Shown in pieces: positions 1 through 9,592 of a stretch of DNA of 64,000 nt; within the stretch, counting starts at the first letter, position 1, and every line of letters begins with the position of its first letter. The position numbers were made by a program, and so were the translations under genes. The DNA lies in the NCBI RefSeq assembly GCF_000687535.1, contig NZ_JHWC01000003.1, positions 124,001 to 188,000 of the forward strand, given 5' to 3'. Source of the DNA: Helicobacter rodentium ATCC 700285 (GTDB taxonomy: Bacteria; Campylobacterota; Campylobacteria; Campylobacterales; Helicobacteraceae). Below the pieces are notes generated by a model, which was not told the DNA's origin, did not search any database, and saw only the letters and a list, made by a program, of their open reading frames with translations.

Positions 1-1
1 A

Positions 2-1201
2 TTGCAAGTGGGTATTGATGAGATTAATAAGGTAGTGGAGATTGAATCTTTAAATGTCGGTAAAATCGTAATTTCCTTGCTTGTCATTGTGTTTTTTGCC
101 TCGTTGCGTAAATTTTCATCGCATATTTTGTATTTTTTCTTAATTAAGCTAGTTTATCGCAATAAAGACGCAGAGTATATCAAGAAAATGTTTATTGAAC
201 ACATTAAAAAGCCTGTTGGTTGGCTACTTTTAGCGTATGGTCTCAATGTGTGTGCAAATATCGTGTATTATCCTGCGCCCATTTCTCTTGGAATCGCAAA
301 TTTATTTTACATTCTCTATGCACTCTTTATCGTGTGGGTGGCGTTCGTGCTTTTGGATAGCTATGGAATCATCTTTGTTTCTAAAATCGCGCAAAAAAGC
401 GGGAAAAAGGAAATCGTCAATGTTGTTGTCAAGATTCTTTATTTTGTTGTTTTGATTATCGCCTTGCTATTTGTTTTGGCACGGCTTGGATTCAACATTT
501 CAGCATTAATCACCTCACTTGGAATCGGTGGCGCGGCAATGGCACTTGCTGCGAAGGATATTATCGCAAACTTCTTTGCGTCTGTGATGCTTTTGTTTGA
601 TGATAGCTTCAATCAAGGCGATTGGGTAGAGGTTTTGGGCGTTGAAGGGACGATTGTAGAAACCGGACTTAGAAAGACAACGATTAGGACATTTGATAAC
701 TCTCTCGTGTTTTTGCAAAACTCTGCAATTATGTCGGCAAACATTAAGAATTGGTCTAAGCGCAAGGTTGGGAGACATATTAAAATGTATTTGGGCGTAG
801 AGTATAACGCCACGCCACAGCAGTTGGAATCTTGTCTTAAGGATTTGCGCGAGTGCCTAGAGACTAGCCCACTTGTGGCACACGAGGGAGATTGCGCACT
901 GAATTCTTGCGATATTACAACCAAATACCGCCAAAACTTAGTCTCTATGAACGATCTTGAGGGCTACAAAAACGCTTGTTATGTGAATCTTAGCGACTTT
1001 GCAGACAGCAGCATTAATATTGAGCTTTATTTTTATACTAAAGCGGTTACTGCTAAGGATTTTCGCGCGACAAAGAGTGCATTAATGCTTGAATTTATGA
1101 AAATTATTGAGAAAAATGGCTTAAGTTTCGCATTTCCAAGCCAAAGCATCTATATTGAAAAACTACCGGAACTAAAGATAAAAAATACAAGACAAGAATA
1201 A
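2..1201 (+). CDS. mscS: MscS-family mechanosensitive channel (5' end outside window)
   Basis: Small-conductance mechanosensitive channel of the inner membrane, expected to open under membrane tension and release osmolytes. The visible 399 residues hold several hydrophobic helices. They also hold the pore-lining TM3 signature, rich in Gly and Ala (GIGGAAMALAAKD, about residues 174-186), followed by the beta domain start FNQGDWVEV. The C-terminal cytoplasmic vestibule domain runs to the stop. The frame is open to the first base of the window and starts with TTG there, so the true start is probably upstream; Helicobacter MscS-like proteins are often longer. Family assignment is firm, physiological gating properties are not visible. 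Confidence 0.9.
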   Translation: MQVGIDEINKVVEIESLNVGKIVISLLVIVFFASLRKFSSHILYFFLIKLVYRNKDAEYIKKMFIEHIKKPVGWLLLAYGLNVCANIVYYPAPISLGIANLFYILYALFIVWVAFVLLDSYGIIFVSKIAQKSGKKEIVNVVVKILYFVVLIIALLFVLARLGFNISALITSLGIGGAAMALAAKDIIANFFASVMLLFDDSFNQGDWVEVLGVEGTIVETGLRKTTIRTFDNSLVFLQNSAIMSANIKNWSKRKVGRHIKMYLGVEYNATPQQLESCLKDLRECLETSPLVAHEGDCALNSCDITTKYRQNLVSMNDLEGYKNACYVNLSDFADSSINIELYFYTKAVTAKDFRATKSALMLEFMKIIEKNGLSFAFPSQSIYIEKLPELKIKNTRQE

Positions 1202-1850
1202 AGCCTCTGCCCTCGTTGCATTTTTGTTGTTGCGCTTCCCACTGCGTCATTATTAGGGCTATGCCCGAAGTAACCTGTAATTTTGTCCTTGAAATTCCAC
1301 ACTGCGTCATTGCAAGGTGTAGCCAAAGCAATATAATCTTGTAGATAGAAAAACTAACCACCCGCCATTGCGAACGCAAGTATTGCAATCAATAATCTTA
1401 CACTGCTTTAAAAGATTCCAAAGCTTTATTTTATGCAATTCTTGATTGTAGATTGCCACGAAAATTTTTTAAATTTTCTCGCAATGACGCAGGGAGAGAT
1501 TTTCTGTTTGCTAGATTATGAATTACTCCGTCTCTTGCTGCGTTCGTTTCTCGCAATGATGCAGTGGTTAGCCTTTTGTCATTGCGAGGCAGTGCGAAGC
1601 ACAACGAAGCAATCTATAATCTTATTGCCCCAAAAGGATTCCATTGCAAACACTTTTATATGCGTAATTGTAGATTGCTTTACCAGCGTTTGCAGTAACA
1701 TACAAAAAGATTCATTGCTGTGAGCCGATTTATTAGCGTAGTAACCTACACTTTAAACTCTTGCCCTCGATAATTAACAATTTTAGACGATTAAAAAGAG
1801 GTTAATTTAATGTGGTAGAATCGCAAGGGAGAAGCCCCTGCGGAAGTTCA
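1202..1850. repeat. Intergenic block of REP-like palindromic repeats
   Basis: No credible gene lies here; the short open frames consist of repeat sequence. Several degenerate copies of a dispersed element are packed together, with cores GTCATTGCGAG and its complement CTCGCAATGAC, and ends of the type GCAATCTATAAT. A hairpin copy lies at about 1451-1488. The stretch 1385-1678 is an inverted, imperfect copy of 10366-10583; it carries an extra segment of roughly 70 bases that the other copy lacks. Confidence 0.8.
1822..1842 (-). terminator. Possible hairpin terminator of the peroxiredoxin gene
   Basis: A GC-rich inverted repeat (CGCA, mismatch, GGG, loop, CCC, TGCG) lies just beyond the stop codon of the peroxiredoxin gene. 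There is no clear U-run after it on the minus strand, so it may be an mRNA 3' stabiliser rather than a true intrinsic terminator. Confidence 0.3.
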
Positions 1851-2447
1851 TTAAAGCTTATCTGCATTTTGTGAAAGATATTCTGCTACGCCTTTTGCGT
1901 CCGCTTTCATACCTTTATCGCCTTTATTCCAACCTGCTGGACAAACTTCCCCGTGTTGCTCAAAGAAAGTGAGAGCATCGCACATTCTTAGCATTTCGTC
2001 CATATTTCTGCCAAGTGGTAAGTCATTAATCACCGCGTGACGGACAACTTGGTTTTTGTCAATCAAGAAAGAACCACGCAATGCAACTGCATCGCCAATC
2101 AATACTTCATAGTCGCGTGAAATTTGCTTTGTAATGTCTGAAACCATTGGGAATTGCACATTTCCGATTCCGCCTTGATTTACAGGAGTGTTTTTCCACG
2201 CAAAATGCACAACATCAGAATCAATAGAGACGCCAATAACATTAAACCCTTTTTCATTGAATGCTTTAACTCTGTGATCCATTGCGATAATTTCTGAAGG
2301 GCAAACAAAAGTAAAATCTTTAGGCCAAAAGAACACGACTGCACCATTTTTACCTAAGTTTTTTGAAAGTTCAAAATCCTCTACGATAGTGTTATTTGCC
2401 AAAACTGCTGGAGCTTTGAAATCCGGAGCTTTTTTTGTTACTAACAT
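1851..2447 (-). CDS. tsaA: 2-Cys peroxiredoxin (AhpC/TsaA)
   Basis: Cytoplasmic thiol peroxidase that reduces hydrogen peroxide and organic hydroperoxides, normally recycled by thioredoxin in Helicobacter. The 198-residue length is typical. The peroxidatic cysteine lies in FTFVCPSEI (Cys49) and the resolving cysteine in GEVCPAGW (Cys169), the typical 2-Cys arrangement. The ATG is preceded by AAGGA at good spacing. The gene stands alone; a 7-bp inverted repeat about 25 bases upstream could be an operator for oxidative-stress or iron control, but this is inference. Assignment is secure. Confidence 0.97.
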   Translation of the reverse strand: MLVTKKAPDFKAPAVLANNTIVEDFELSKNLGKNGAVVFFWPKDFTFVCPSEIIAMDHRVKAFNEKGFNVIGVSIDSDVVHFAWKNTPVNQGGIGNVQFPMVSDITKQISRDYEVLIGDAVALRGSFLIDKNQVVRHAVINDLPLGRNMDEMLRMCDALTFFEQHGEVCPAGWNKGDKGMKADAKGVAEYLSQNADKL

Positions 2448-2471
2448 TTTAAATCCTTATAAAAATAATTG

Positions 2472-2490
2472 ATTGATAAAAAGTATCAAT
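2472..2490. promoter_or_regulatory. Inverted repeat upstream of tsaA
   Basis: ATTGATA, five-base spacer, TATCAAT: a perfect 7-bp dyad in the leader of the peroxiredoxin gene. Position suggests a repressor site or mRNA hairpin. It does not obviously match a Fur or PerR box that I can recall, so the factor is unknown. Confidence 0.35.
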
Positions 2491-2592
2491 TAGAAAATGA
2501 TAACAAATCTTGGATAAATTAAAGATTAAATTAAGTTTATTTTTTTGAGGGAGCATAATTTATGTTTTATTTTGATGAAAAAAGGATTTCAA

Positions 2593-2963
2593 ATGAAATA
2601 TAAAAACTTAATGTTGTGTTTAGGCTTATACTCCTTGCTTATTGTGGGTTGCACCCTTAAAGGGGGTAGTGAGATTTTAGCCAAAAAGACGCAAGAGGAC
2701 TTCAAAAAAGAGTTGATTAGGGACAAAACAACCAAAGCACAAGTGATACAAATGTATGGTAAGCCAATAGGAACGCATATAGAGGAGGACAGCACGGAGA
2801 CATTACGATGCAACCAAATCATATTCTTTTGATTGGGGGTTTGATTTCAAAAGATGAGATAAGAAGTCATAATTTACAGATTTATTTCACAAAAAAAGAT
2901 GTGGTGAAATCTTACACGCTTTTTAGAAATTCATCACAAAATCAGGGCGTAAAGTCGCGATAG
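2593..2963 (+). pseudogene. Frameshifted SmpA/OmlA (BamE-like) lipoprotein
   Basis: The first part reads as a lipoprotein: the signal MKYKNLMLCLGLYSLL ends in a lipobox with Cys (IVGC), followed by a BamE-like segment around TKAQVIQMYGKP. That frame stops at 2832. The expected C-terminal half is found in another frame: from about 2808 it reads SHNLQIYFTKKDVVKSYTL to a stop at 2963, matching the final strand pattern of SmpA/OmlA domains. A frameshift between about 2790 and 2830 therefore separates the two halves. ATG 2593 is chosen because AAAGGA precedes it and the signal peptide begins there. The function in intact relatives is outer-membrane assembly; here it is probably lost, unless the shift is a sequencing error. 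Confidence 0.7.
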
Positions 2964-3016
2964 ATTCTGTATTAATTAAAATTCACTTACTTTGCAAGGA
3001 CGCGCGGTAGGTTTTG

Positions 3017-3060
3017 TCCTTGCGAGATTCCGCGAGGAATCGTGGTAATCTATAATGTTG
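3017..3060. repeat. Single REP-like element
   Basis: One degenerate copy of the dispersed palindrome (TCCTTGCGAGATTCC ... GGAATCGTGGTAATCTATAAT) lies between the broken lipoprotein and the hypothetical gene. Its two arms can pair. Confidence 0.6.
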
Positions 3061-3138
3061 AATCTTGCAGTTAAATATTTTGGTTGCCAAACTTATAGAC
3101 TCATCGTTGTATTGCACATTTCTTCACAACAGCAAAAA

Positions 3139-3525
3139 CTAATCAGCTTTTAACTTATGTTCTATTACCTCATATCCTTGTGCAATAAATTGAAATAGAC
3201 CCGAATCATCTAAATAGGTTATATAATGTTTTGGATTCCAATAAGCAAAGCTTTCTGCATTTATCTTTTTCAATTCGTCTAGCCATTCAGAATCCAACAA
3301 TTCTACTACCCTATCATAGGAATTAAATAGTTTGGGTGTAAATCGCACCGATGTATATTTATAACATATCACTGCATTAAACTTTAATGAAATTTTTCTT
3401 AACCTCCCTTCCTCGTCTCTTCCTAGTAGTTTAATTTCTATATTCATATCTTTAGATTCTACAATAGGGTCTCCTTCAAGACTTGATGAGAAAATAGGCA
3501 ACTCATATTTTATCTTTACATTCAT
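3139..3525 (-). CDS. Hypothetical protein, 128 residues
   Basis: I do not recognise the family. The ATG at 3525 (MNVKIKYELP) is preferred to the upstream one because it avoids overlap with ttcA, whose stop lies 13 bases upstream. The protein has no signal peptide or membrane segment, is mixed alpha/beta in pattern, and has a conserved-looking aromatic C-terminal half (FAYWNPKHYITY). It is co-directional with ttcA and could be translated from the same message. Size and composition recall small immunity-type proteins, but no partner toxin is adjacent. Confidence 0.6.
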   Translation of the reverse strand: MNVKIKYELPIFSSSLEGDPIVESKDMNIEIKLLGRDEEGRLRKISLKFNAVICYKYTSVRFTPKLFNSYDRVVELLDSEWLDELKKINAESFAYWNPKHYITYLDDSGLFQFIAQGYEVIEHKLKAD

Positions 3526-3538
3526 TATTGTTCTTCGC

Positions 3539-4318
3539 TTAGTCCAACTCTTGCTTATCCAAATAACGCGCGTCAAAGAGGCTGTTTAAATGCACATTGC
3601 CTAAAGCCACTTTCAAGGAAGTAAAAAAATCCGGGTTTGCTTCCTCCATTTTTTTAAGCATTTGTTTGGTTTTTTCCCGCGCAAAGGGGCGTTTGTCATC
3701 TGTCCGCCATAGCACAGGGCAATTGCAATCTGGCGCAATATAAATGTTGTTTTTCGCGATAAAGTCAATAATCTGTCGCTCCCGCACAAAAAGAAGCGGA
3801 CGAATCACAAACAAGCCATTGTCTGCCTTATAAAGCGGTGGCATAGAGCGCAATGCGCCATTGTAAGTAAGATTCATCATAAAGCTTTCTGCGGCATCAT
3901 CTAAATGGTGTGCTAAGGCAAGTTTATTGAATCCTCCCTCTAGGGCTTTAGTGTAGAGCGCACCTCGTCGCATACGCGAACAAAAGCTACAAACCACGCT
4001 TCCCTCGCGTTTGTTTTCCTCTAAAATCTTATAAATATCTGTGCGGTAGAGTTCATAGGGGATTCCGTTTTTTTCGCAATATTCAAAGATGTATTCATAC
4101 TCGCCCCCGCGCCCATAATCAATCGTAACCGCCTTAAACTCAAAGCTAAAAGGTGCGTATTTTTTCAGCCTTGCTAGAAGTGTTGCTAAAAGCATGGAAT
4201 CCTTGCCCCCACTTAAGCCCAAAAGCACCTTATCTCCCTCTTTGATGAGGTTAAATTGCGCATTGGTTTGCCCTGTGATTCTTAAGATTTTTTTGCTAAT
4301 TTCTATCTTGTTTTGCAT
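3539..4318 (-). CDS. ttcA: tRNA 2-thiocytidine synthetase TtcA-like
   Basis: ATP-dependent tRNA thiolase expected to convert C32 to 2-thiocytidine with an Fe-S cluster. The PP-loop SGGKDS lies at residues 36-41, a CxxC pair at Cys110/Cys113 (CSFC), and further cysteines at 198 and 200 could supply the third cluster ligand. The 259-residue length fits. It lies downstream of an MFS exporter gene on the same strand with 10 bases between them, the same neighbourhood as in H. pylori (HP1182/HP1181 by memory). Confidence 0.9.
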   Translation of the reverse strand: MQNKIEISKKILRITGQTNAQFNLIKEGDKVLLGLSGGKDSMLLATLLARLKKYAPFSFEFKAVTIDYGRGGEYEYIFEYCEKNGIPYELYRTDIYKILEENKREGSVVCSFCSRMRRGALYTKALEGGFNKLALAHHLDDAAESFMMNLTYNGALRSMPPLYKADNGLFVIRPLLFVRERQIIDFIAKNNIYIAPDCNCPVLWRTDDKRPFAREKTKQMLKKMEEANPDFFTSLKVALGNVHLNSLFDARYLDKQELD

Positions 4319-4328
4319 TTAAACCTTT

Positions 4329-5693
4329 CTAATCTCTCTCCTTAAAACACCCTTGCAGACGCGCATTGACAAACTCTAAAATCTCCGCTTCCTCCAATAA
4401 GTGTTTATCGTATTTTACAACCACAACCTGTTCGCTTTCATTAATATACCATTCAAGGATTCCGTGCAACTCTCCTAAAGCCTCTAAATTTTGGTGCGTG
4501 ATTGCACTTTTTAAGGGTAAATAGAGATTCTTTTGCATTGTTGGATTTGCTAAAAGCGAAAAAGAAAGAATCCACAAAAAGGACGCAATCACTACAAACA
4601 TCGTAATAGAAAGCATACTAAAAAACGCATAAAAATGCCCACCCAAAAGCGCACCAAAAAAACTACCCAAATACCCAAAAGAAGTAAAAATCCCCATAGC
4701 ACTTCCCTTTTGGTGTGCCTTGCAATAGCGACTAGCAAGGCTTTGCATAATGGGTTCGTGGATAGAGAATCCCACAAAAAACACCAAAACCCCGAGAATA
4801 AACACTATTTGACTTTGGCTAAGGAATAGCAAATAGCTCAAAACAAAAAACAAGATTCCAACAATCATCACCGCCTTAAACTTGCCCTTTTTCTCCGCTA
4901 GTATCGCAGCAGGAGCCATCGCAAAGAATCCTAGAAGTGAAGCCGGGATATACACTTGCCACAAGTCCTCTTTAGGCATTTCAAAGCCCTTAACAAGCGC
5001 AATGGGAATAATGAGAAACGCTAAAGTCATAAAGCCTTTTTGCAAGAAATTTGTGAGATTCATAATTTGGAGATTCTTGTTTTTCAAAATCGCACTATAT
5101 TCCCCGCTTTGGTTTGCAAAGCGATAAGTAACTTTGGGCGCGTTTGGCACAGCAAAAAACAAAACCACGATTCCAAAAATTGCTAATGCACAGGTAATCC
5201 AAAAGAGGCTTGGGATTCCATAATGCGCACCAAGGATTGGACCTAAAATCAGTGCAAAAGTAAAGCTTAGCGAAATGGTAGCTCCCATAAACGCCATTGC
5301 TTTGGTGCGATTCTCTTCGCGCACTAAATCCGCTATCATCGCGCTTACAACGCCTCCAACCGCTCCAGCACCTTGCAAAAATCGTCCAAGAATTAGCATA
5401 TAAATATCTTGACTCAAAGCGCATAGCAAAGAGCCTAGCGCAAAAATCACAAGCCCTAGTGCGATGAGGCTTTTGCGTCCAAACTTATCGCTTAAAAATC
5501 CAAAAGGAATCTGAAAAAGCACTTGCGTAAGGGCGTATCCACCCATTGCGATTCCAATTAAAATGGGGCTTGAACCCTCAAGCGAGAGCGCATAAAGCGA
5601 TAAAACAGGCATTACGATAAACAATCCAAAAAACCTAGAGGCTAGAATGAGGCTTAAAGGTAAGCTTTGCTTGATGAGAGATTCCTTTGCCAT
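4329..5693 (-). CDS. MFS multidrug exporter-like protein
   Basis: Twelve-helix major facilitator of the inner membrane, 454 residues. The helix 2-3 loop carries the MFS motif A ([10 protein letters not shown]), and the N-terminal half looks like drug:proton antiporters. A soluble tail of about 60 residues follows the last helix and ends in an acidic helix. It matches the type of exporter next to ttcA in H. pylori. The substrate cannot be read from sequence. It is divergent from rdgB with about 80 bases between starts. Confidence 0.88.
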   Translation of the reverse strand: MAKESLIKQSLPLSLILASRFFGLFIVMPVLSLYALSLEGSSPILIGIAMGGYALTQVLFQIPFGFLSDKFGRKSLIALGLVIFALGSLLCALSQDIYMLILGRFLQGAGAVGGVVSAMIADLVREENRTKAMAFMGATISLSFTFALILGPILGAHYGIPSLFWITCALAIFGIVVLFFAVPNAPKVTYRFANQSGEYSAILKNKNLQIMNLTNFLQKGFMTLAFLIIPIALVKGFEMPKEDLWQVYIPASLLGFFAMAPAAILAEKKGKFKAVMIVGILFFVLSYLLFLSQSQIVFILGVLVFFVGFSIHEPIMQSLASRYCKAHQKGSAMGIFTSFGYLGSFFGALLGGHFYAFFSMLSITMFVVIASFLWILSFSLLANPTMQKNLYLPLKSAITHQNLEALGELHGILEWYINESEQVVVVKYDKHLLEEAEILEFVNARLQGCFKERD

Positions 5694-5773
5694 TTTGTGT
5701 CCTTATGCTAAAATTCCAAAACAAAATTGTGATTTTACCCAAAAAAGATACCAAAAACATAAAAGGTAAGGAT

Positions 5774-6397
5774 ATGCGCTTAATTTTAGCAACTTCAAAT
5801 GCAGATAAAATCAGAGAGATAAAAGAGATTTACGCGCCTTTAATGCAAGACTTTGCGCTCAAGATTCTTGCGTGGAGTGAGCTTTTAGAACCTTTTGAGA
5901 TAGAAGAAAATGGCACAAGCTTCCAAGAAAACGCGCTTTTGAAATCTAGGGCGGTTTTTAACGCGCTCAAAGCGCAAGGAATCTTAGAGAAACGCGACAT
6001 TGCCCTAAGTGATGATAGCGGAATTTGCGTGGATTTACTAGGAGGTGCGCCCGGAATCCATAGTGCAAGATATAGCGGGGGTGGAGCGGTGGAAAATTTA
6101 GAAAAACTGCGCGGCGAAGTGGAGAGGCTAGGCGGGACTTCAAAGGCGCATTATTGCGCTTGTATTGGAATCTCTAGCGCACAAGGCGACTTTAGCGCAC
6201 ACGGGTTTATGTATGGCAAAGTGATTGCACAAAAAAGGGGCAGCAATGGCTTTGGCTATGACCCAATTTTTATTCCGAGTGGATTTACGCAAACCTTAGC
6301 CGAGTTAAGCGGTGAGGAGAAAAACTCTATTTCTCACCGCAAAATCGCACTAGAGAATGCGCACTATATTTTAGAAGCACTCTTTAAATCATTCTAA
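5774..6397 (+). CDS. rdgB: Non-canonical purine NTP pyrophosphatase (RdgB/HAM1)
   Basis: Hydrolyses ITP, dITP and XTP to monophosphates and keeps deaminated purines out of nucleic acids. The N-terminus [16 protein letters not shown] is the family's nucleotide-binding signature, [24 protein letters not shown] is replaced here only by reference to its key residues (Asp in SDDSG, Ser-Ala-Arg after GxHS), and [11 protein letters not shown] follows. The ATG at 5774 begins exactly at the family N-terminus; a longer frame upstream has no homology. Length is 207 residues. Confidence 0.95.
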   Translation: MRLILATSNADKIREIKEIYAPLMQDFALKILAWSELLEPFEIEENGTSFQENALLKSRAVFNALKAQGILEKRDIALSDDSGICVDLLGGAPGIHSARYSGGGAVENLEKLRGEVERLGGTSKAHYCACIGISSAQGDFSAHGFMYGKVIAQKRGSNGFGYDPIFIPSGFTQTLAELSGEEKNSISHRKIALENAHYILEALFKSF

Positions 6398-6725
6398 ATA
6401 CAAAAAATGTGGAATCCCGAAGGTTTTGCCACCCCCTTGCGCGTTTCCTTGCGTCCTTGCGAGGGCTAGTGAAGCAAGCTATAATTTTGCAAAATTAAGA
6501 TTCTACCACCGCGTCATTGCAAGGAATGAAATGACGAAGCAATCCATAATCTTGCAAAAAGTGAATAAAAATGGAATTTTTTAAGAAGTGCATTATTGCA
6601 GATTCTCACAATGACAGAGTGGGATTCTTCATTTGCTCCGCTTCTTTCTCACAACAAGGCGGAAAGCACAGGGCAAAGTGGTTATTTTGTATATGTTGCA
6701 TCGTAGATTGCTGCGATTCCATACT
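6398..6725. repeat. REP-like repeat block
   Basis: No gene is seen. At least two degenerate copies of the dispersed palindrome are present, for example around 6465-6500 and 6510-6560 (CGTCATTGCAAGG ... GAAGCAATCCATAATCTTGC). The block lies between the ends of two convergent transcription units. Confidence 0.7.
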
Positions 6726-7856
6726 TTAATCCAAAGTATTTTTATAAACCTTCATTGTCCAAGCGGTAAGCACAAGAACAATGATTCCTAGTGCGGATAA
6801 ATGAGGCAAAATATCCATAAACCCCGCACCCTTTAGCATAATCCCCCTAGCGATTCGGATAAAATAAGTAAGAGGGATACATTTGCCAATCATCTGCGCC
6901 CAAAGGGGCATTCCTTGAAAAGGAAACATAAATCCTGTCATTATGATAGAGGGCATTAGCACAAATACAGACATTTGGAGGGCTTGGGTTTGACTTTTTG
7001 CAATCGTGGAGATAAGGAATCCTATTGCCAAATTACACACGATAAATAAGAGGATCCCCATAAACAATAGCCCGATATTGCCAAGAATAGGTATATCAAA
7101 CAGAAAATAAGCAATGAGCAAAACCATACTTGCTTGAAAAAAGCCGATAAAAGCAAAGGGTGCGATTTTGCCAATCATCACTTCAAGCGGTTTTACCGGC
7201 ATTGAGAGGAGATTCTCCATCGTCCCTCGCTCCCTCTCACGCGTGATTGCAAGGGCAGTCATCATCACACCTGTAAAAATCAGCACGACACCAATCAAGC
7301 CCGGAACGATATTGTAGCGCGTAAATCCCTCGGGATTGTAGGATTTGTGCGTGAGGATAGAAAAGGCAGAATCGCTAGGGTGCAAATACCGCAATGCGCC
7401 TTTAAAGTTCTCTACAATCACCTTATTCACGATTCCGTTTAATGCGCCAATCGCCCCTGCAATCGCCGTAGGGTCGGTGGCATCTGCTTGAAGTAGAATC
7501 GCAGGCTTTTTAGTGCGAATGACATCTTGCGTGAAGTTGTTGGGAATAGAGACAACAAACAAAACCTTACCTTGTGTTAAAAGTGCATTACCCTCTTTGT
7601 CGCTTGCAATATGGTGCGTGATTTTAAAATATTCCGAATTTTGCAAACTCGCCACAATGCTACGCGTCAAAAAACTATGGTCTTGCATAATGATTGCGGT
7701 TGGAAGCCTTTTAGGGTCTGAATTAATCGCATAGCCAAAGAGTAGAAGCTGCATAATCGGTAGCATTATAATCATACCTAGGGTTGTTCTATCGCGCCTA
7801 AGTTGGATAAATTCCTTTTTGATAATCGCCTTGAGTCTTTGGAGAGAATAGCGCAT
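6726..7856 (-). CDS. ABC-2 type exporter permease (YbhS/YbhR-like)
   Basis: Membrane subunit of an ABC-2 exporter, 376 residues. It has one N-terminal helix, a large periplasmic loop (about residues 40-190) and five C-terminal helices with the ABC-2 coupling segment around TRERERGTMENLLSMPV. ATG 7856 overlaps the stop of the ATPase gene by one base (TAATG), showing translational coupling; an earlier start inside the ATPase frame is rejected. It is the last gene of a four-gene operon of regulator, HlyD, ATPase and permease. Only one permease is present, against two (YbhS, YbhR) in E. coli, so it may work as a homodimer. Confidence 0.9.
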   Translation of the reverse strand: MRYSLQRLKAIIKKEFIQLRRDRTTLGMIIMLPIMQLLLFGYAINSDPKRLPTAIIMQDHSFLTRSIVASLQNSEYFKITHHIASDKEGNALLTQGKVLFVVSIPNNFTQDVIRTKKPAILLQADATDPTAIAGAIGALNGIVNKVIVENFKGALRYLHPSDSAFSILTHKSYNPEGFTRYNIVPGLIGVVLIFTGVMMTALAITRERERGTMENLLSMPVKPLEVMIGKIAPFAFIGFFQASMVLLIAYFLFDIPILGNIGLLFMGILLFIVCNLAIGFLISTIAKSQTQALQMSVFVLMPSIIMTGFMFPFQGMPLWAQMIGKCIPLTYFIRIARGIMLKGAGFMDILPHLSALGIIVLVLTAWTMKVYKNTLD

Positions 7857-8773
7857 TACCTGTCCTTTGAGGCTTGTAAATAATAGATAAAGGCGTCTTC
7901 TAAGGAAGTCTTGCCCCTTTGCCACGAGAGATTATGTTGCTCTTTAAAGGGCTGTAAGGTGTGAATTAATGCGCCTTCCTCTCTGCCACAAACCCTTAAA
8001 GCTCCTCCAAAAAGCGACATTGTTGTGATTTGAGATTCTTGCTCTAGCTTCTTTTGTAAAAGTGGCAAATCCACTCCAAAAACCTCTAAAGTTTCAAGCT
8101 GTGTTTTTGCAATCACTTCCTCCACCGCTCCCTGCACGATGAGGTTGCCTTGCGCGATATACACAATTGCGTGGCAACGTTCCGCCTCGTCCATATAATG
8201 TGTGCTAACAAGAATCGTCATTCCCTCCTCACTTAGCCTCCCAAGCTCGTCCCAAAACTCGCGCCTAGCCTTTGGATCAACTCCTGCAGTGGGTTCATCA
8301 AGTAACAAAATATCCGGCTTATGCAAGATACAAGCTGCTAAGGCTAGTCTTTGTTTCCAGCCACCAGATAATGCCCCTGCGAGTTGATTTTGCCGACTTT
8401 GCAGCCCAAGCTTTGCGATTGTGTTTGCAACAAGATTCTTGGTATCTTGCATTTGATAGATATTTGCAGTAAATTCAAGGTTTTCATAGATTGTCATATC
8501 CTCATAAAAACTAAATTTTTGCGTCATATAGCCCACCCTTTCGCGGATTGCTAAAGTGTCTTTCATCAAATCAAACCCCAAACACTGCCCACTTCCGCTA
8601 CTAGGCGTTAGCAGTCCGCAAAGCATACGAATCGTAGTTGTTTTGCCCGAGCCATTGGGTCCTAAGAATCCATAAATTTTTCCCTTTGGCACTTGCAGAT
8701 TGATATGATTCACCACCAATTTATCGCCAAATTTTTTGCTAAGATTCTTAACATCAATCACTAATGCGCTCAT
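7856..8773 (-). CDS. ABC exporter ATPase (YbhF-like, single domain)
   Basis: ATP-binding subunit, 305 residues. Walker A GPNGSGKTT is at 38-46, the signature LSGGWKQRL at 135-143 and Walker B with LLLDEP at 156-161. The C-terminal extension of about 90 residues is usual for ABC-2 drug or polyketide exporters. E. coli YbhF has two fused nucleotide-binding domains; this protein has one, so a homodimer is expected. It lies directly after the HlyD-like gene (adjacent bases) and is coupled to the permease. Confidence 0.93.
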   Translation of the reverse strand: MSALVIDVKNLSKKFGDKLVVNHINLQVPKGKIYGFLGPNGSGKTTTIRMLCGLLTPSSGSGQCLGFDLMKDTLAIRERVGYMTQKFSFYEDMTIYENLEFTANIYQMQDTKNLVANTIAKLGLQSRQNQLAGALSGGWKQRLALAACILHKPDILLLDEPTAGVDPKARREFWDELGRLSEEGMTILVSTHYMDEAERCHAIVYIAQGNLIVQGAVEEVIAKTQLETLEVFGVDLPLLQKKLEQESQITTMSLFGGALRVCGREEGALIHTLQPFKEQHNLSWQRGKTSLEDAFIYYLQASKDR

Positions 8774-9592
8774 TTATGGAATCCTAACGCTCACAGGAAG
8801 CCCGGGATTTAGCACTTCTTGCAAGTTCTCAAAGGTTGCTTCAATCATAAAGACTAGCTTATTGCGGCTCTGCACACTATAAATAATTGGGGGCGTGTAT
8901 TCAGCGGTTGGTGCGATATAAGAAACCTTCGCTACAATCTCTTTTGGCGCATTGTCGTAGCGGACAAAAACTTTTTGGTTGTAATGGATTGTGGGCAACA
9001 CTTTCTCTGCTACAAAGAATCTAATCTTTACATTTTCAGGGGGTAGAATCGCTAGGATTGGATTCCCTTGTGCGACAAACTCCCCAAGCCGAAAATAAAC
9101 ATCGCTCACGATTCCATTCACTTTAGAAGTTACAACATTTTGCGTGTATTGTCTTTGTGTTTGTTGTAGATTCTCCTCTGCTATGGCAAGTTGCGTTTTT
9201 AGTTCGGAGACTCTTGCGTTTGCGCTATCAAAATTTGCAAGTTTTGTATCGTATTCTCCTTGTGAAATTGCTTTGGATTGTATGAGTTTTCTAGCGCGAT
9301 TGTATTCTTTTTTGGCATTACTAAAGATTGCTTGGGATTGCAAGAGTTGCTCTTTTGCTGCTTGGACACTATTTTGTGCATTGTTGAGCTTGAGTTGCCA
9401 CATTGTGGAATCCACTGCAAAAAGATTGGAATCCTTTGTAACTTGCTGTCCCTTGACTACATTGATTTCCTCTAGGATTCCACTTGTGGAGGGCGCAAGA
9501 TAGACATATTCTCCCTCCACATATCCATCAACAACAACTTCTTTAGCGCACAAACAGACAATACTTAAAAGCAGAATCCCGAGTGCTTTCAT
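8774..9592 (-). CDS. HlyD-family periplasmic adaptor (YbhG-like)
   Basis: Membrane fusion protein bridging the inner-membrane ABC exporter to an outer-membrane channel. The N-terminus MKALGILLLSIVCLCA is a signal peptide. It is followed by a split biotinyl/lipoyl-like domain, a coiled-coil hairpin of about 90 residues rich in Gln, Ala and Lys (about 65-155) and a beta-barrel domain. At 272 residues it is short for the family. The start overlaps the regulator stop (ATGA). No TolC-like gene is in the window. Confidence 0.9.
   Translation of the reverse strand: MKALGILLLSIVCLCAKEVVVDGYVEGEYVYLAPSTSGILEEINVVKGQQVTKDSNLFAVDSTMWQLKLNNAQNSVQAAKEQLLQSQAIFSNAKKEYNRARKLIQSKAISQGEYDTKLANFDSANARVSELKTQLAIAEENLQQTQRQYTQNVVTSKVNGIVSDVYFRLGEFVAQGNPILAILPPENVKIRFFVAEKVLPTIHYNQKVFVRYDNAPKEIVAKVSYIAPTAEYTPPIIYSVQSRNKLVFMIEATFENLQEVLNPGLPVSVRIP

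Noticed and set aside
1433-1723. 96-codon plus-strand open frame
   Set aside because: Runs entirely through REP-like repeat sequence shared with other spacers; no RBS or family pattern.
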